From contig JBBALI010000005.1 of the NCBI GenBank assembly GCA_040403095.1, positions 1-64,000 of the forward strand: a stretch of 64,000 bases of DNA, in the 5' to 3' direction. Shown here piece by piece: positions 38,922 through 51,100 of the stretch (its first letter is position 1; the number at the start of each line of letters is the position of its first letter). Below the pieces are notes generated by a model, which was not told the DNA's origin, did no database searches, and worked only from the letters and a program-made list of their open reading frames with translations. The DNA comes from JAQVCM01 sp040403095 (GTDB lineage Bacteria; Bacteroidota; Bacteroidia; Flavobacteriales_D; Crocinitomicaceae). Both the position numbers and the translations under genes were made by a program.

Positions 38922-41132
38922 ATGAAATCAATTTTTACAATTGCTTTTTTTCTGATTTCCTTTGCAGGATTTAGTCAATTAAAAGGCGTCATTTACGGTA
39001 AAGCTGTAAACGAAACAAGAAAGCATCTTCACAATGCCAAAATCACTTCTTTAATAACAAAAGAATTTGTTGAAACGGATGAGCACGGAGTTTTTGAAAT
39101 AATTTTAGGAAAAACACTTCCTGACACTTTGATTTTTAGTACTTTTGGATTCAGAAATGACACATTGATCGTTACGAACAAAGATCGTTTTTCAATCATT
39201 GAAATCAATTTATATGAAAATCAAATTTTGGAGGAGTTGGTCATTTCTTACAAAAAAACCACCCACAGCATTTCCAAACTAAAAACCTTGCATGTTGAAG
39301 AACTGGGCGAAGGAGAATTGCGGAAAGCAGCTTGTTGCAACTTATCTGAGTCTTTCGAAACCAATGCTTCGGTCGATGTCAACATGACGGACGCGATTTC
39401 AGGCGCTAAAAAAATCCAAATGATGGGATTAGATGGCGTTTACACCCAAATTCAAATGGAAAACATTCCCTACATGCGTGGTCTGGAAAGCGCATTTGGT
39501 CTTGGTTCTATGCCTGGAACTTGGGTTGAATCGATTCAAATCACCAAAGGAACAGGAAACGTGGTAAATGGCTACGAATCGATGGCTGGATTGGTAAATC
39601 TAGAACTCAAAAAGCCGCAATCTATGGAGAAATTCTATTTCAATGCTTATGGAAATCGTTTTGGAAGAGGAGAATTGAATTCACATGGAAAATTGAATGT
39701 CGGAAAAAAATGGCAAACTGGACTTTTTGGTCATGCTTCTGGCTTGTTTTCAGAAGTAGACAACAACAAAGATGGTTTCAGAGATATTCCAATGTCCAAA
39801 AACGCTTCTTTTTTAAATCGTTGGAATTACAGCGGTAAGCGCATGGAAGCACAAATGGGAGTCAATGCTTACTACGAATCCAAAGAAGGTGGACAAACTG
39901 GATTTTCAGCCTCAAGAACGCCGAATTTATATGGTGTAACAATCGAAAATAAACATGTAGATGTGTTTGCAAAAACTGGATTTTTGTTTGAGAAAAAACC
40001 TTATCAGTCCATTGGAATTGTGTACAATTTGAAATACCAAACTACCCATGCACAATTTGGAAAACGCATTTTTAACGGCGAAGAAAAACGTGGTTACATT
40101 AATGCAATTTTCGACGGAATTATTGGAAATACCAATCATGGAATCAAAGGTGGATTGAGCTTTGTGTTTGTCGATTTGACCCAAAAATTAGATTCGCTCA
40201 CTTTACCAAGAATTGAATATGTTCCTGGCGCTTTTGCAGAATACACTTTCAAAGGATTGCGTTTTACAGGAGTTGTGGGCGCGCGAGGTGATTACCACAA
40301 TTTGTACGGCTTTCAATTTTCGCCCCGCTTTCACGGAAAATTTAGCGTGACAGAAAAGTTGGATTTGCGCTTTACTGCTGGACGTGGTTTCAGAGTTCCT
40401 AATGTAATTATCGACAACATCAGTTTATTGGCCACTTCAAGAAATTGGGTGATTGAAAAAAATATAGAAGCAGAGGTTTCTTGGAATTTAGGTGGTTCAA
40501 TTGTTCAAGAGTTCAAATTCTTCAGACGAAAAGCCAATATCAGCATCGATTTTTACCACACTTATTTCGAAAATCAGTTGATTGTGGATCGCGATATCGA
40601 CATGAATAATTTTTACTTCAGCAACTTGACAGGGAAATCCTATTCCAATAGTTTTCAAACGGAAATTAGTTTACCCGTTTTGCCTCGTTTTGATGTCCGT
40701 TTGGCATACAAATACTTAGATGTCAAAGCCGAATATGGAGGAAAAATGCAACAACAAGTCATGATTCCAACACAACGAGGATTTGTAAACTTGGCCTACA
40801 AAACAAGAAACAAGCGCTGGGAATATGATGCTACACTTTCTGTTTATGGAAAAAGCAGGTTGCACATGGTTCATTTTTCACCGACGGAACATTCAACAGA
40901 CAATATGTCGAAAGTTTATCCTATCTTGAACGCTCAAATTACACACGTTTTCAAAAAATGGGATTTCTACATTGGAGGCGAAAATTTGACCAATTACAAA
41001 CAAAAAGATGCGTTGGTTGATCCACAAAATCCTTTTGGTTCGTATTTTGATGCAACGAGAGTTTGGGCGCCGATTCAAGGGGTAAATGTTTATGTTGGGG
41101 TGAGGTGGAAATTGAAGAGTGAAAAGAGTTAA
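38922..41132 (+). CDS. TonB-dependent outer-membrane receptor
   Basis: From the ATG at 38922 the product has 736 residues. It has a signal peptide (ITAFFLISFAGFSQ region), a carboxypeptidase-regulatory-like N-terminal domain (GVIYGKAVNETRKH, about 20-105), a plug domain (about 130-235, with IQMMGLDGVYTQIQMENIPY and VESIQITKGTGNVVNGYES) and a 22-strand barrel ending GVNVYVGVRWKL. TonB receptors import large or scarce ligands with proton-motive energy. The plug contains a CC pair (KAACCNLSESF) common in receptors next to HYC_CC_PP proteins. With the HMA gene downstream, a metal or metallophore ligand is likely. The ligand is inferred. Confidence 0.9.
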   Translation: MKSIFTIAFFLISFAGFSQLKGVIYGKAVNETRKHLHNAKITSLITKEFVETDEHGVFEIILGKTLPDTLIFSTFGFRNDTLIVTNKDRFSIIEINLYENQILEELVISYKKTTHSISKLKTLHVEELGEGELRKAACCNLSESFETNASVDVNMTDAISGAKKIQMMGLDGVYTQIQMENIPYMRGLESAFGLGSMPGTWVESIQITKGTGNVVNGYESMAGLVNLELKKPQSMEKFYFNAYGNRFGRGELNSHGKLNVGKKWQTGLFGHASGLFSEVDNNKDGFRDIPMSKNASFLNRWNYSGKRMEAQMGVNAYYESKEGGQTGFSASRTPNLYGVTIENKHVDVFAKTGFLFEKKPYQSIGIVYNLKYQTTHAQFGKRIFNGEEKRGYINAIFDGIIGNTNHGIKGGLSFVFVDLTQKLDSLTLPRIEYVPGAFAEYTFKGLRFTGVVGARGDYHNLYGFQFSPRFHGKFSVTEKLDLRFTAGRGFRVPNVIIDNISLLATSRNWVIEKNIEAEVSWNLGGSIVQEFKFFRRKANISIDFYHTYFENQLIVDRDIDMNNFYFSNLTGKSYSNSFQTEISLPVLPRFDVRLAYKYLDVKAEYGGKMQQQVMIPTQRGFVNLAYKTRNKRWEYDATLSVYGKSRLHMVHFSPTEHSTDNMSKVYPILNAQITHVFKKWDFYIGGENLTNYKQKDALVDPQNPFGSYFDATRVWAPIQGVNVYVGVRWKLKSEKS

Positions 41133-41219
41133 AAGTGTGAGGTGAGAAGTTAAAAGTGCATTTCGACAAGCTAAGTGTGATAAATGATATTAGTAATTAC
41201 AAAAACAAATAAAATACAT

Positions 41220-41555
41220 ATGAAAACAATCTTAATAATATGCATCGCCTTTCTGGGATTTAGCTTTAAGCAGGATGTAAAACCGCAATTGGTGACAATT
41301 AAAACTTCTGCGGAATGCGGAGAGTGCAAAGAGCGCATTGAATCGAAATTGAATTATACGAAAGGAATCGTTTTTTCTGAATTGGATTTTAAGACGCAAG
41401 TTTTGACTGTAAAATTTAAGCCAACGAAAGTTACACTTGAACAAATTAAGCAAATCGTTTCAGACTTAGGATATGATGCAGATGATGTGAAAGCGAATGT
41501 GGATGCGCAAAAAGCGTTGCCATTGTGCTGCCAGCCGCATGGGATGAGCAAGTGA
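41220..41555 (+). CDS. Exported heavy-metal-associated (HMA) domain protein
   Basis: From the ATG at 41220 the product has 111 residues. It has a signal peptide and an HMA (ferredoxin-like) domain with the metal-binding pair ECGECKERIE (C-x-x-C) in its first loop, then KFKPTKVTLEQIKQIVSDLGYDAD. The C-terminus has a second possible site, LCCQPHGMSK. Such small exported proteins bind Cu(I) or other soft metals and hand them on. It is the third gene of the metal cluster, behind the TonB receptor. A bidirectional terminator follows at 41564. Confidence 0.88.
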   Translation: MKTILIICIAFLGFSFKQDVKPQLVTIKTSAECGECKERIESKLNYTKGIVFSELDFKTQVLTVKFKPTKVTLEQIKQIVSDLGYDADDVKANVDAQKALPLCCQPHGMSK

Positions 41556-41563
41556 TTTCAAAT

Positions 41564-41596
41564 AAAAAAAGCTCCAAAATTTGGAGCTTTTTTTTT
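41564..41596. terminator. Bidirectional terminator between HMA and OmpA genes
   Basis: AAAAAGCTCCAAA / TTTGGAGCTTTTT with T/A tracts on both sides. It ends the plus-strand metal cluster (41555) and the minus-strand OmpA gene (41614). Confidence 0.88.
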
Positions 41597-41613
41597 AATA
41601 ATGAATTTTCTTC

Positions 41614-42579
41614 TTATTTATTAATCAATTCAAACAAGGCATTCAAATTAGGAGAAATGATTACTTCGATTCTTCTATTTTTCGCTTTGTCCGCTGGATC
41701 AACTGGATGAAATTCAGATCTTCCAGCAGCCATCAAAATCGCTGGATTTACCTTTGTGTTTGCAGTCATGATTTCCACTACTGCGGTTGCTCTCAAAACT
41801 GATAATTCCCAATTTGATTTTGGATGCGCTGTTGCCACTAATTTATCTGTATCTGTATGGCCTTCAACGATTACTTCCAAATCAACCTCTTTTTCCAACA
41901 CTTTGGCCAATTCGATAATTGCCTTTTTGCCTTCAGCTTCTACTGTTGTGCTTCCTGAAGTGAAAAGTAATTTGGCTTCGAGACTGACATAGATTTTACC
42001 GTTTTTCTCGACAACAGTCAAACCTTTATTTTCAAATCCACGAAGAGCTCCTGCCACTTTGTTTTTCAATGTTTTCACCGCTTCGTCTTTGCGCTGCATC
42101 ATTTCTTCCAACTCATTTACACGCTTTTCTCGGTCTTCTAGCAATTGTTGTTTGGATTTCAATTCGCCTTCCAATTGATTTAAAACTTCTTGTTTGCGCT
42201 GTAATTCTTCGTTTTTACCTTCTAAATCTGATTGTAACGCTCCAGTTTCTTTGGCACCTTTGTTTCGCTCTTCTTCCAATCGCTTTTCATAAGCCAAATT
42301 TTGCAAAACCATTTTATCGTATTGCGCCTGAACCATTCTATGATTCTGCCCTAATTTACTCGTGTCAGCTCTCAAAGATGTTACTTCATTCAACAACACA
42401 TTGTATCTCGCTTCAATGTCTTTGGCTTTTCCTTCATTGGTGATGGAATTGTTTTTAAAGGCAGCCAATTCTTCGCTGCAAAGCTTTTCACGTTCAACCA
42501 AATCATTGTATTTCTTAGCAGGAACGCAAGCTGCTAAAAGTCCTAAAACTGCACTAAAATATAAAATAGGTAATTTCAT
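41614..42579 (-). CDS. OmpA-family peptidoglycan-binding lipoprotein with coiled coil
   Basis: The 321-residue product has a lipoprotein signal (lipobox LLAAC) and a long coiled coil (about residues 60-190, with repeated Glu/Lys/Gln heptads). The OmpA C-terminal domain (about 205-315) shows LLFTSGSTTVEAEGKKAI, VIVEGHTDTD, NWELSVLRATAVVEIM and AKNRRIEVIISP. The Asp and Arg of this domain bind diaminopimelate of peptidoglycan. Lipoproteins of this kind stiffen the envelope and often accompany T9SS genes such as the PorP/SprF and CHU_C genes 200 bases away on the same strand. Confidence 0.92.
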   Translation of the reverse strand: MKLPILYFSAVLGLLAACVPAKKYNDLVEREKLCSEELAAFKNNSITNEGKAKDIEARYNVLLNEVTSLRADTSKLGQNHRMVQAQYDKMVLQNLAYEKRLEEERNKGAKETGALQSDLEGKNEELQRKQEVLNQLEGELKSKQQLLEDREKRVNELEEMMQRKDEAVKTLKNKVAGALRGFENKGLTVVEKNGKIYVSLEAKLLFTSGSTTVEAEGKKAIIELAKVLEKEVDLEVIVEGHTDTDKLVATAHPKSNWELSVLRATAVVEIMTANTKVNPAILMAAGRSEFHPVDPADKAKNRRIEVIISPNLNALFELINK

Positions 42580-42780
42580 GTTGATTGCTTTGGATAAAAA
42601 TGATGTAAACTTGAAAATGAAAAGTCAAATTCAACTTCATCACCAACAAATTTCGCAAGAAGTAACCTTCAATTTACCTTAAGTGCAGGGAGTTTTAAAC
42701 AAGTAAAATTTGATAAAGACTATTTTTAAAGGGGAAGACAGTCGCTAATTTTAATTCAGCAGCTTAAGTTGCGCTTGCAA

Positions 42781-43707
42781 TCAAAATAATGGGCAACTTG
42801 TTTTATTGGTGTTTTCGGTTTTACAAGAACTAAAACTCAATGAAATTTCGTGTGTAAAATACTGATTTTTCCCAAGACTAGAAGTCACATATTCAAAGGA
42901 ATAGCCTATAGCAAATTGCTCTTTCAGCTTGAAATTTAAGAATGCCATAACAGCATCTGTGTTTCGATAACCCAAACCAACACCAAATTGGTTTCTTAAA
43001 TCTACTAATACATTCAAATCTGCAGAAACTGGTCCTTTGGGTGGAATTCTTAAAATCGCTGAAGGCAATAAAGTCACTCCTTGCTGAATTTCCCAACGGT
43101 AACCACCATTTAAAATCGTATGAAAATTAAATCTTGAATCATTTGAAATTCCTTGCCAACGACTTCTTGTTAACTGACTCAAAACCAATCCTGCATAATA
43201 ATTTTTACCATTCCACCAAAAACCAACTGTTGCGTCAGGGGAAATAAAGGAATTACTTTCATTGATTAATGGATCAGAAACCAAAGTCGTAGCTTTTCCC
43301 TTGTCGTAATTAAACTGTTGAACCCCAGCAGCAATTCCAATTGAAAGTCTGGTGTCTTTTGAAAAATTGAAGTGGCCAGCATAACTCACATTAAATCTCA
43401 AGGCGGTGAATGGTCCAAACTGATCTCTGTCAAATTTAATACCCAATCCTTGTCTTCCGCTCAAGTATCTTTTTCTTTTCGCATAAAGTGGAACAGAAAA
43501 TGTAAAAGCTCCGCTTGAAGGCGCGCCTTCTAATCCAAGCCATTGTGTTCTGTAAATCGTTTTTATTTCTGTACAAGTTTTGATTCCAGAGTGCGCTGGA
43601 TTGATTGCCAATTGATTCCAAAACCATTGAGAATATTGGGCAATTTGCTGAGAATTTGCTTGAAAACCCATACAGAAAATGAATGTTAATACAACTATAA
43701 ATCTCAT
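42781..43707 (-). CDS. PorP/SprF-family T9SS outer-membrane protein
   Basis: The 308-residue product has a signal peptide (to ANSQQ) and the family signature QYSQWFWNQLAINPAHSGI at residues 24-42. A beta barrel of about 12-14 strands follows, with IYRTQWLGLEGAPSSGAFTFSVPL and GIAAGVQQF. PorP/SprF proteins form the T9SS attachment or secretion complex for type B substrates at the outer membrane. The gene overlaps the stop of the CHU_C gene by four bases, so it is translationally coupled to its likely cargo. This pairing is the usual one in flavobacteria. Confidence 0.93.
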   Translation of the reverse strand: MRFIVVLTFIFCMGFQANSQQIAQYSQWFWNQLAINPAHSGIKTCTEIKTIYRTQWLGLEGAPSSGAFTFSVPLYAKRKRYLSGRQGLGIKFDRDQFGPFTALRFNVSYAGHFNFSKDTRLSIGIAAGVQQFNYDKGKATTLVSDPLINESNSFISPDATVGFWWNGKNYYAGLVLSQLTRSRWQGISNDSRFNFHTILNGGYRWEIQQGVTLLPSAILRIPPKGPVSADLNVLVDLRNQFGVGLGYRNTDAVMAFLNFKLKEQFAIGYSFEYVTSSLGKNQYFTHEISLSFSSCKTENTNKTSCPLF

Positions 43708-44999
43708 CGAATCATTGTTAAAGAACCTCTGATTGGTTCGGTGAAATCTGGATCACGCACCTCAATTACATAGAAATAGACGCCTGCTTCTAACAATTTT
43801 CCTTTGTGTTTTCCGTCCCAAGCTTTTTTGGCATTGTAACCTGTTGTTTGAAAAATAGATTGTCCCCAACGGTCATAAATCTCTACAAAACAGTTAGAAT
43901 ATTGTTCCAAGGAAGGAATTTCCCAAGTATCGTTGTAACCATCACTATTGGGTGTAAAAGTATTGGTAATTGACAATTTATTGGTTACATAAACCACGGC
44001 TTCGTCTGTTACGGTGCATGCTCCATTGGTAGCTGAAAGAAAATAATGTGTGGTTTCATCTGGCTGCGCAATTGGATTCAGTATTGCTGAATTATTGAGT
44101 GTAAAACTTGGTGTCCAAAAGAATGAAGCCTCAGTTGTCGCGCCTTGAAGAAAAACAGAACCACCAGCATTAATTGTAAAATCAGGTCCTGCATCAACAG
44201 CAATACTTACAACCGTAAAGGGTGCCGAAGTAGCTGAAATTTCCACAATGCAATACTCAAAACAAGTTGTTGTCACTGATAAAACATCTCCATCTTGCAA
44301 TGCTGACGTTTCAAAATCATTGGTTTGAGTAACTGCCACCAATTGACTATTTACATACCAATAATATTCTGTTGTATCTGGACAATCTCCCGCATAAGCT
44401 GAAAACATTTGCGTTTCACCAGCACAAATTAAACTACTGGGAACAAACAATGCCAATCCAGGAGGAATTCTTTGCACACCATTTCCAGACACTGAAATGT
44501 CCATGGTTGCTTGAGCTGGAAGTGTTGCAGGTACATTTGTTGCCCCATTGACTACGATGTAGTAAGAGGTATTAGGCAAAAGCCCAGTGGCAGTCAAAAC
44601 AAAATTTCCAGCAGCGGCAAATTCACAACTTCCAATTTGTGTATATGTTGAAGCATCACATGGTGCAATTGCTTGAATGATCGTTGCTTGCATTTCTGTA
44701 CCTTGATTCGGTGCGATTTCAACGGTAACATTATTAAAATTAACGTTTACATTTCCTCCCAAAGCATTGGTTTCAAACCTCATCCAAATAGAATTAGTGG
44801 GAGAAAAGCAGTAATTAAAATCATCTTCACAACCAGCGCAAAGTGTTTTTGTAGCATCATAATTGGTGACATTCTCAACTACAAGCGGACAAAGGTAGAG
44901 TGCGTCACTACAATTATTATAAATAGGCTGAGCAATACTAACCTTGGAAAGCATACAAAACACTATTAACGAAAGATTAACAATTAGGATTCGAAACAT
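43704..44999 (-). CDS. T9SS type B (gliding-associated C-terminal domain) surface protein
   Basis: The 431-residue product has a signal peptide (to about SIAQ). It has an N-terminal cysteine-containing domain with CSDALYLCPLVVENVTNY and FSPTNSIWMRFETN (typical of the family), and an Ig-like region. The C-terminal domain (about 345-431) reads TNTFTPNSDGYNDTWEIP, EIYDRWGQSIFQTTG, AWDGKHKGKLLEAGVYFYVIE, the type B sorting signal. It should be exported by T9SS through the PorP/SprF protein encoded right behind it with a four-base overlap. Function at the cell surface unknown. Confidence 0.92.
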   Translation of the reverse strand: MFRILIVNLSLIVFCMLSKVSIAQPIYNNCSDALYLCPLVVENVTNYDATKTLCAGCEDDFNYCFSPTNSIWMRFETNALGGNVNVNFNNVTVEIAPNQGTEMQATIIQAIAPCDASTYTQIGSCEFAAAGNFVLTATGLLPNTSYYIVVNGATNVPATLPAQATMDISVSGNGVQRIPPGLALFVPSSLICAGETQMFSAYAGDCPDTTEYYWYVNSQLVAVTQTNDFETSALQDGDVLSVTTTCFEYCIVEISATSAPFTVVSIAVDAGPDFTINAGGSVFLQGATTEASFFWTPSFTLNNSAILNPIAQPDETTHYFLSATNGACTVTDEAVVYVTNKLSITNTFTPNSDGYNDTWEIPSLEQYSNCFVEIYDRWGQSIFQTTGYNAKKAWDGKHKGKLLEAGVYFYVIEVRDPDFTEPIRGSLTMIR

Positions 45000-45155
45000 T
45001 CTTAAGCCCTTTATTTTCGGTAAAAGTAAACAATTTAATCGTGACAGAAATTAACAAAAAATAAGATTTTAGGCGAAAATCGAAATTTATAGCCATATTT
45101 TTATGAATTTTGGCACAATTATCGACTTCGGTCGACAAATCAAAAACAACGCGAT

Positions 45156-48100
45156 ATGAAAAGAATTATTACACTCGCATTTAGCCTTTTATTTGTTTGC
45201 ACCCACCTTTTGGGGCAAGGTAAACTCGTTTATGAAAAAGATTCTAAATGGTTTTGGGGCTTAAATATAGGTACAACTTGGCAAACTACAGATGTCAAAA
45301 ACCAACATAATTGGGGAGCAGGCCTGATGATAGGTAAATCTTTCAATTACAATTACGGCAAAAAAATCAGCTTTGATTTACGCGGAAGGTATTTGTATGG
45401 TAATTGGTATGGTCAAGATATTGACACAACTGGTTTTCAAAAAACAAATGAAGCTTTGAGTAGTGGAATGACCAATTACAAAGATGGAATTGGCTATTCA
45501 GTGTTGAACTACAAAACGGAAGTTCATCGATTGGCTTTAGAGTTGGTGATTCATGCCAATGGAATCAGAGAACGTTCAGGTTGGGACCCATACATTTTTG
45601 GTGGTGTTGGTTTGACATGGCACGAAACTTACGGAAATCAATTGGATGGAAATGACACAATCACCGGCGGCAAATATGCTTATGATCAGCTGAATGGAGA
45701 CTTTTCGAAAGCAAGTTTGAATGCAATCCAAGATGGAAGTTATGAAACTGCTTTAGACGGCACAACCAAAGGGACTTTTAGAGTAGGGTTTATGCCAAGC
45801 CTAGGGTTTGGATTGGGTTATCAAGTTAGTCCAAGATTCTCACTTGGTTTGGAGCACAAAACCACTTTCACTCGAATTGACAATTTTGACGGATATGTCG
45901 ACGCTTCAAGTAAACTTCCAAATGATATTTATCACTATACCAGTTTCTACTTGAGATTTCAAGTAAAAAACAGACATAATTATGTTGAAGAAAACCCTAA
46001 TAGTTTGCACAATTTACCAAACTATGAAAACCAAACGAATCAAGGATCAAATCAACCACCAGTTGTGAACTTTACAAATCCTTCGGTTTCAGGAATAACT
46101 GTTTCTCAGCCAAATTTTACAATAAGAGCTGAAGTAAAATTTGTTGATGGAAAACAAAATATTACTTTCAAGCAAAATGGATTAAATACTCAAAACTTTA
46201 CATACAATACCACGACTGATTTACTAGAAAGCAATGCGATCTTGGTTTCTGGACAAAATGTATTTGAAATAACTGGAGTAAATGCAGCGGGAACTGATGT
46301 TGAATCGACAATTATCATTTACAATAATGTGAATGAAATAGCGCCGCCAGTGGTTTCGTTTAATAATCCGCCATCAAGTCCATACACAATTACAAATCCA
46401 GCTTTTAGTTTAATCGCCACAGTTCTTAACGTTCAACAAGCGAATCAAATTACAATGACTGTAAATGGTCAATCTTATCAAAATTTCAATTTCAATCCGT
46501 CAAACAATGTTGTGACTGCGAATTTGAATTTGACTATGGGAACAAACATTGTAACTGTAACAGGTACAAACACAGCAGGTACAGATATTGAATCAACTAC
46601 TCTGATTTACAATGTAGTAAACGAACAATTGCCAATAGTAAATTTCACAAACCCTTCTGTGTCAGGAACAACTGTTACTCAGCCAAATTACACTATACGT
46701 GCTGATGTAAAATTTGTGAATGGCAAAGAAAATATAACCTTCAAACAAAATGGTATTTATAATGGAGTATTTACTTATAATACAACTACTGATCGATTTG
46801 AAAGCAATGTAGTTTTGACACCTGGACAAAATGTTTTTGAAATTGTTGGTTCAAATACTTTTGGAACTGATCAAGAAACGACCATTATTGTTTACAACAA
46901 AACTGAGTTATTGCCGCCACCTGTTGTAACTTATACGAATCCAGCGACGAGTCCGTACAATACAACTTCGCAAACTTTCCCATTGACTGCAACCGTGTTG
47001 AATGTGCAACAAGGCAATCAAATCAGCATGAAAGTGAATGGACAATCATTTTCAAATTTCACTTTCAATCCTAACAACAATTCTGTTAGTGCGAATTTAA
47101 ATTTGGTTTTTGGTTCAAATGTAATTGTCACAACAGGAACAAATTCAGTAGGAACAGATTCCAAAACAACAACGATAATTTACAAGCCGGGAGTAATTGA
47201 ACAGCCCCCAGTTGTTTACTTTGTGGATCCTCAGGTTAGTCCATACACAACAATGAATTCAACTTTCCTTGTAAAAGCGGAAGTATTGAATGTTGCGGGA
47301 AGTCAAAATGTTACTTTCAAACAAAATGGTTCTGTAAACCAAAATTTCACATTCAATAGTTCGACCCACGACTTCCAAAGTTCAGTGGTTTTAACACCAG
47401 GACAAAATGTATTTGAAGTTATAGGCACAAATAACGCTGGCACAGCGCAAGCAACCACCATCATTATATACGAAAGACAAGCGCCCAAACCACCGATTGT
47501 TACGATTACAAATCCATCTGCAAATCCTTACACAACAGAAAATAGCACTTTCGCTCTGAGTGCAACTGTATTGAATGTAACTGCAGCAAATCAAATTCAA
47601 ATTATTTTCAACGGACAAACGATGTCAAATTTCACTTATGTGAATGCAAACAATTCTGTTTCTTCGTATTTGAATTTAGTTGAAGGCACAAATACAATTT
47701 CTGTTAGAGGAACAAACAACGATGGTACTGACGTCAAACAAACAGTAATCATCTACAGAAAACCAGTCATTCTTCCTCCACCGTTGGTTACATTTACAGC
47801 GCCAAATACAGATCCATATACAACAGATATTGCAACTTATAATGTTTCTGCCTCTGTTTTAAATGTAGCAAATTCAGGTGGTGTGAACGTGAACGTAAAT
47901 GGCGTGAATGTTACAAACTTCAATTTCAATCCATCTTCAACTGCATTGACATTCCCTGTTAGCCTGATAGAAGGTGCAAATATGATTGTCATTACAGGAA
48001 CAAATACTGTTGGAAGTGATTCAAAAACACATACAATCATTTACCGAAAACCACAAACTATTGTGCCTCCGATTGTTACTTTCCAAGATCCAATTTTGAA

Positions 48101-51100
48101 TCCTTTGACAGTTTTCAATCAAACATATAACGTGAAAGCGCGAGTACAATATGTTGCTGGTCCACAAAATATTCAATTGAAAATTAATGGTGTTACATCC
48201 ACTAATTTCACTTACAGTAATTCATCCGAGGTAATGGCATTTACAACAAGTTTGATTGTTGGAGCCAATATCATTGAAATCACGGGAACAAATGCTGCTG
48301 GTCAAGATGTAAAAACGACTACCATCATTTTCAAGATGCCAGATCCAATGTTGCCACCAACGGTGACAATTACAAATCCTGCTACAAATCCATACGCGTC
48401 AACAGTTCCTTCTACGCCTATTACAGCAACTGTTTTGAACGTAGACGGATCTCAAAATATCCAAGTATTGATCAATGGTAATGCTTTCAATGCATTCACT
48501 TACAATACCGCGACAAAACAGTTGACATTTACAATGAGTTTAAATGAAGGCATCAATTCATTGGTAATTACAGGAACAAATAATGCTGGACAAGCGAGTG
48601 ACAATAGAACGATCAATTACAGAAAATTAGTTCTTCAAAGTCCACCATTTGTTACATTTATCAACCCTTCTGTTGGAGGAACAACAGTAACAAACGTTAG
48701 TTATACTGTAAAAGCAAATGTGATCAATGTTGACAATGTATCTCAAATCGTCCTGCAACAAAATGGTTTGACAGTAAATCCAAATTCATACTCTTTCAAT
48801 GCTTCAACTAAAGAAGTACTGTTCAATACAAGTTTGAATTTTGGAAACAATACATTTACAGTAACAGGTACAAATTCAGCAGGAACCCACAGTGCAAGCA
48901 CCAACATTATTTACCGTGTTCCAGTGGTAGCTTGTGACAAACCAGTGATTACTTTCATCGCTCCAGCTGTGCAATCTTTGGAAGTTTCCGCAAATACTTT
49001 CGCATTCAGTGCGCAGGTTGATAACATTACCACAGCAAGTCAGGTACAAGTTTTTGTGAATGGTGTTGTCCAAGCAATTTTAGGTTCTTACAATGCAACG
49101 ACCAAAGTTTTCTCTCAAAATATTGGTTTAAGCGACGGACAAAATACAATTGAAGTTGTTGCAACCAATGCTTGTGGTGTAGAGAAAAAGAACAGAATGA
49201 TCATTTTTAAACCTGTTGCTGCGCCTTGCTTGGCTCCGATAGTACAAAGAATCTTACCAAATATCGAAGTATCAAATACACAAGAAACAAGTATTCAAAT
49301 CAAAGCAAGTGTAATCAATGTTGCAAATGCAAATGAAATTGTTTTAAAAGTAAATGGTGTTGCAACAGCTGCAAATTACGATTTAGCAACCAAGGAATTG
49401 TCAGCTTCAGTTACGTTAAAAATGGGCGTAAACACGATTGAGGTGCAAGTTAGCAATGATTGTGGTTCAGCTAGTTCATCTTGGACTGTAACAAGAAGAG
49501 AATGTAAAAAACCAGTGATTGTGTTGAATTCGTCTACTAGTGCAAACAATAGTTCAACTTACGCTGATGCTTTTGGATTGAATGCAAGCATTACAGGCTT
49601 ATCTCAAGGTTCAACGATTACAGTAACTCAAAATGGAAAACAAATCAATTTTGTATTTAATCAACAAACAAGTACTTTGGTTTTAGACCGTCCTTTAGAC
49701 ATGGGCGCTAATGTTTTTGTAATTACCGCAACAAATGAATGTGGAACGACATCAATAACAATTACAGTTACAAAAACAAAAGATCCAAATGCAGTGCCTC
49801 CAAAAATCAATATCACAAATCCTGCAACAACACCATACAATACGGAAATTGGTGCTATGAATATTCAAGTAAGTACACAATTTGTATCTGCAGCGAGTCA
49901 AGTTTCAATTACAGTAAATGGTGTGCCAACGAATTTCAATTTCAACGCATCAAATGGAATCATAACTTTCAATCAGACTTTTGTAGTCGGAAACAATGTG
50001 ATCATTGCAACTGCTGTAAACAATTACGGAACGGCGAATGATACAAAAACAGTTATTTACAAAGAGAAGGTGATTCCTGCTCCAGTAATTACAATTACTT
50101 CACCTGCAAAATGTCCTGCAATAATGACCCCTGGAGTGGTAACAATAACAGGTTTTGTAACAAATATCAATAATTTGAGTGAAGTCACATTTACAATAAA
50201 TGGTAAATCAGTAACGAATGTTAATCCTGTTTTGAGCAATGGAAATTTGAATTTCTCATTCACCGTTAATTTAGGTGAAGGAAGCAATTCTGTAAATTTC
50301 CAAATCAATGCTGTGAATGCTGGTGGAAGTGATGCTGAATCCTGTCAAATAACTGCTCAAACGCCATGTGTTGCTCCAACAATACAACGCGTACTTCCAA
50401 ATTCCGAAGTATCAAATACGCAAGAAACAACAATTCAAATCAAAGCGATTTTAAATAATGTTGCCAAAGCGAATGAAATAACTGTAAAAGTTAACGGCAA
50501 TACTATTGCAGCAAATTACAATTTAATGACAAAAGAATTAACTGCATCTGTTAATTTACAAATGGGATTAAATTCTATCGAAGTAACTGCAAACAACGCT
50601 TGCGGAACAGCCAAAACTACTTGGTCAGTTACACGAAAAGAATGTACAAAACCAGTAATTGTTTTGAATTCATCGTCTGCTGCCAACAATAGTTCAACAT
50701 ATGCACAAGCATTTGGATTAAATGCAACTGTAAGTGGATTGAATCAAGGATCAAATATTACAATCACTCAAAATGGAAAAGCGGTAAATTATGCTTTCAC
50801 GCAACAAACAGGTGTTATTGTTTTAGACCGTCCTTTGGAAATGAGGAGCAACACATTTGTAATTACAGCTACAAATGCATGTGGTTCAACCACTATGACG
50901 ATTACAGTTACAAAAACAACAAATCCGAATGCTGTTCCTCCAAAAATCAAAATCACAAATCCAGGAATAACGCCTTACAATACGGATAATGGCAATATGA
51001 ACATTCAAGTTACCACTCAGTTTGTAACTGCTGCAAACCAAGTTTCAATTACTGTGAATGGAACCGCTGTTAATTTCAATTTCAATGCTTCGAATGGAAC

